Assembly: GCA_902795625.1 (NCBI GenBank)
Contig: CADBLW010000278.1
Location: 1 to 5,963 of the forward strand
From: an uncultured Lachnospiraceae bacterium
Lineage (GTDB): Bacteria > Bacillota > Clostridia > Lachnospirales > Lachnospiraceae
Length of the DNA: 5,963 nt
Reading direction: 5' to 3'
Shown one piece after another: positions 3,652-5,963 of this stretch. A program made the translations under genes and the position numbers. The first letter of the stretch is position 1. Each line of letters starts with the position of its first letter. The notes beneath the pieces were generated by a model. It was not told where the DNA came from. It made no database searches and saw only the letters and a program-made list of their open reading frames with translations.

Positions 3652-5963
3652 ATGTCTCTTACTTTTATTATCGGCAATTCGGTGAAGAAAAACCGCAGCG
3701 CGCTGCTCTCGATGATGAACGGAACCTGTGCGGAGAACGGCACGGGAAAGGAGCGCTCGAGGGTGTTCTTTTTCGTGCCTGAGCAGGCGAACCTGGAGGC
3801 GGAGCAGGAACTCACGGCGATGCGGGGCGGCGGTTGTGTGATGGATGTCGACATCGTAAGTTTCCGTCGGCTTTTACATCATCTTTTGGATGAGCTCGGA
3901 GACCGAATTCCCACGGTGCTGGATGATATCGGCAAGAGCCTTGTGCTTCGGAGGGTTCTCGCAGAGCATGCGGGGGAGCTTCCGAGATTTGGAAGCAAGG
4001 CAGGAAAGCCCGGTTTCATCGAGGAAGTGAAATCGCTTCTCTCGGAGTTCGTGAGATACGAGGTTACCGCGGATGTGCTCGAGGATGTTTCCGAGAGGAC
4101 GGAGGACACGCTTCTTTCCGATAAGCTTCGCGAATTTTCCGTTGTGTACCGACAGTTCCGCGAGAAATGCGGTGAGACACAGATCACGGAGGACGATATT
4201 TACAACGCCATGTGTCCTCTTGTGAGAGAATCCGAGCGCATGAAGGGAAGCGTCCTGTTCTTCGACGGATACACCGGTTTCACGCCTACACAGTACAACC
4301 TTGTCGGGGAGCTGATGAAGATCTGCCGCGACGTTGTGATCACTGTGACTATGGATCCCGAGGAGCTGGAACCGTCGAAGGGAAAGACCGAATGCTTCCG
4401 CATGAGCCGTGAGACGATGGCGATGATGCAGCAAATGGCTGAGGAAAGCGGTCATACCGTGTCTGAGACGATCGTTTCGGAGAGAGACACGGAGTGTGTG
4501 CCGGAGCTTGCGTATCTCTCAGGATCTATTTTCCGACGTGGAAAGCTTCCCTATGCGGGGGAGCGTACGGATGCGATCCGTCTTGCGTCCGCGCCGGATC
4601 GGGAGGCCGAGGTGCGCTACGTCGCCGGGGAGATCGTAAAGCTGGTGCGCGGCTATTGCGATGAAGCAGAGGAAGGTGCAGTAAGCGGCAGCGACGGAAC
4701 GGGAGTCCTGTGCCGTAATGAGAATCCGGAAGGCACAGGAAACGATGCGGGCAACGGAGCGCAGTACCGCGACATCGGCATCATCTGCGGAGATGTGGAA
4801 GGATATTCGGAGTTGTTCCGCAGGGCATTTTCCGAGGCGGGAATACCGTTTTTCCTCGACCGCACGACGGAGATCACGGACAACTGTCTTGTGGATTACA
4901 TAAGAAGCCTGCTGGGCATGGTTTATACGGACATGCGCCCTGACGTATGTATGCGCTGGCTGAAGAATCCGATCAATAAATACGATACCGATCAATTGAA
5001 TTATCTGGAAAATTTCCTGATCGCGAGGGGAATTCGCGGCCTCTCCGTATGGAAACGCGGACTGCAGGGCGATTACGGCGGAAAGCGTGTCACGAAGGCC
5101 GCGGAAAGCATCGCGCTGGCTGAGGAGATTGCGAAGATGATCATGCCCTTCGCTGAGGTGATGGGGAGCGCGTCGACGGGTGTGCGTGAGAAGACGGAGG
5201 CGTTGTATCGTTTCCTTATGCAGCGCAACGTGTTCAAGACCATGCAGGAGCTGTCGGATTCCATCTGCGATGAACCGGTTCCGTGGAGCCTTCGCAGGGC
5301 GGCGGAGTGCCGTGCGATCTATAAGGCTGTGACGGAACTGTTTGACCGTCTTTACACGCTGCTTCCAGAGGAGAAGATATCACTTCGAGATTATACGGAA
5401 CTGCTTGAGGCAGGCTTTGCCGAGATGAGACTCGGCGTGATCCCTCCGGAGCCGGACTGCGTAATGATCGGTGACTGCAAGCGGTCCCGCATTCCCACTG
5501 TACGATATCTGTTCTTCATCGGCCTGAACGAGGGCTATGTGCCCGGCTCGGGGCACGGCAGTGAGCTTTTGAACAGCAAGGAGCGGGAGCTTCTGAAGAG
5601 TGAGTTCAGCCTTACACTCGCGGACACGGAGAAGGAAGCCGTGGACGGTGAGGAGTTCAACATTCTCCATGTTCTCCAGAAACCGACGGAGAGACTGATC
5701 CTCACGTGGTCCATGACTGACGGAGAGGGCAAGAAACTGTCCGAGTCCTATGTGGTGCGCAGGATACAGAGGCTTTTCCCTTATCTGACTGTTACTGGCA
5801 CGGAGACGCGCAGGAAGACATTTTTCGACCGCATCGCCGTGGACGGAGGCCTGGAGGAGCTGCTCGGACGATATCGCGAGGCTGTCGGTGCCGCTACGGA
5901 AGGTACAGGACATCCAGCGGCAGGTTCGGCTCACGGTGTTGTCGGAAATCCTACAGCGGATGG
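3652..5963 (+). CDS. addB: ATP-dependent helicase/deoxyribonuclease subunit B (AddB/RexB type), 3' end outside window
   Basis: AddB with AddA forms the Bacillota counterpart of RecBCD, resecting double-strand breaks and recognising Chi. ATG 3652 is chosen because AAGGG (3637-3641) sits 10 bp upstream and the product begins MSLTFIIG as expected; an in-frame ATG at 3634 lacks a good site. The frame stays open to the right edge, 770 of an expected ~1,100-1,160 residues. Recognisable are the N-terminal strand FIIG (5-8), FFVPEQANLEAE (40-51), FFDGYTGFTP (203-212, Walker B-like region) and FFIGLNEGYVPG (621-632). The Walker A loop is degenerate: GNSVKKNRS (8-16) replaces the GxxGSGKS/T seen in many relatives. 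About 30 Gly/Asn/Glu-rich residues (337-371) form an apparent insertion before YRDIGIICGD. The C-terminal nuclease and iron-sulfur cysteines lie beyond the window. addA is probably next but is not visible. Confidence 0.94.
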   Translation, partial: MSLTFIIGNSVKKNRSALLSMMNGTCAENGTGKERSRVFFFVPEQANLEAEQELTAMRGGGCVMDVDIVSFRRLLHHLLDELGDRIPTVLDDIGKSLVLRRVLAEHAGELPRFGSKAGKPGFIEEVKSLLSEFVRYEVTADVLEDVSERTEDTLLSDKLREFSVVYRQFREKCGETQITEDDIYNAMCPLVRESERMKGSVLFFDGYTGFTPTQYNLVGELMKICRDVVITVTMDPEELEPSKGKTECFRMSRETMAMMQQMAEESGHTVSETIVSERDTECVPELAYLSGSIFRRGKLPYAGERTDAIRLASAPDREAEVRYVAGEIVKLVRGYCDEAEEGAVSGSDGTGVLCRNENPEGTGNDAGNGAQYRDIGIICGDVEGYSELFRRAFSEAGIPFFLDRTTEITDNCLVDYIRSLLGMVYTDMRPDVCMRWLKNPINKYDTDQLNYLENFLIARGIRGLSVWKRGLQGDYGGKRVTKAAESIALAEEIAKMIMPFAEVMGSASTGVREKTEALYRFLMQRNVFKTMQELSDSICDEPVPWSLRRAAECRAIYKAVTELFDRLYTLLPEEKISLRDYTELLEAGFAEMRLGVIPPEPDCVMIGDCKRSRIPTVRYLFFIGLNEGYVPGSGHGSELLNSKERELLKSEFSLTLADTEKEAVDGEEFNILHVLQKPTERLILTWSMTDGEGKKLSESYVVRRIQRLFPYLTVTGTETRRKTFFDRIAVDGGLEELLGRYREAVGAATEGTGHPAAGSAHGVVGNPTAD

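Noticed and set aside
3501..3782. 93-residue open frame starting in the terminator and overlapping addB
   Set aside because: It begins inside the 6S terminator hairpin, crosses the addB promoter and overlaps addB in another frame; AddB has clear family motifs and a ribosome site.

Overview
The window reads as a chromosomal segment from a Gram-positive anaerobe of the Clostridia, most likely Lachnospiraceae-like. The reasons are an AddB-type (not RecB/RecC) recombination helicase-nuclease subunit, a tgt-yajC pair, a 6S RNA, a tRNA gene without an encoded CCA end, purine-rich AAGG/GGAAAGGA ribosome binding sites, and two exact matches to the Bacillota-type LexA box CGAACRNRYGTTYG. Genus-level placement cannot be made from the sequence alone. 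All convincing genes lie on the + strand.

Layout. Positions 1-615 hold the C-terminal third of an AMP-forming acyl-CoA synthetase, cut by the left edge. Positions 616-860 have no gene but contain a family of degenerate 34-37 bp repeats built on GGCCGAAGGGCAAA, forward copies followed by inverted ones, able to form nested and competing hairpins. A near-ideal promoter (TTGACA-N17-TAATAT) then drives tRNA-Trp(CCA) at 921-993, which is followed by a long G-U-containing inverted repeat. At 1106-1744 is an unrecognised 212-residue acidic protein with two C-terminal membrane segments. Close behind come tgt (1763-2899, complete tRNA-guanine transglycosylase) and yajC (2975-3301, Sec translocase accessory protein). 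These three probably form one transcript.

Immediately after yajC is a structured RNA (about 3321-3500) that I identify as 6S RNA, the RNA polymerase-sequestering regulator, from its closing stem and 5'/3' end motifs. It ends in a perfect 30-bp palindrome plus T-run (3511-3552). The palindrome is also two overlapping LexA/SOS boxes, and its distal arm overlaps the -35 of a plausible promoter (TTGCTT-N17-TATACT) for addB. The addB gene starts at 3652 and runs off the right edge (770 codons visible). Its N-terminal nucleotide-binding loop has lost the Walker A consensus.

Functionally the window mixes tRNA supply and modification, protein export, global transcription control (6S) and double-strand break repair (AddB). 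No new multi-gene system such as a defence island, mobile element or CRISPR array is visible. The most interesting points are the compound terminator/SOS operator/promoter between 6S RNA and addB, the degenerated AddB Walker A loop, the repeat cluster upstream of tRNA-Trp, and the uncharacterised membrane protein.
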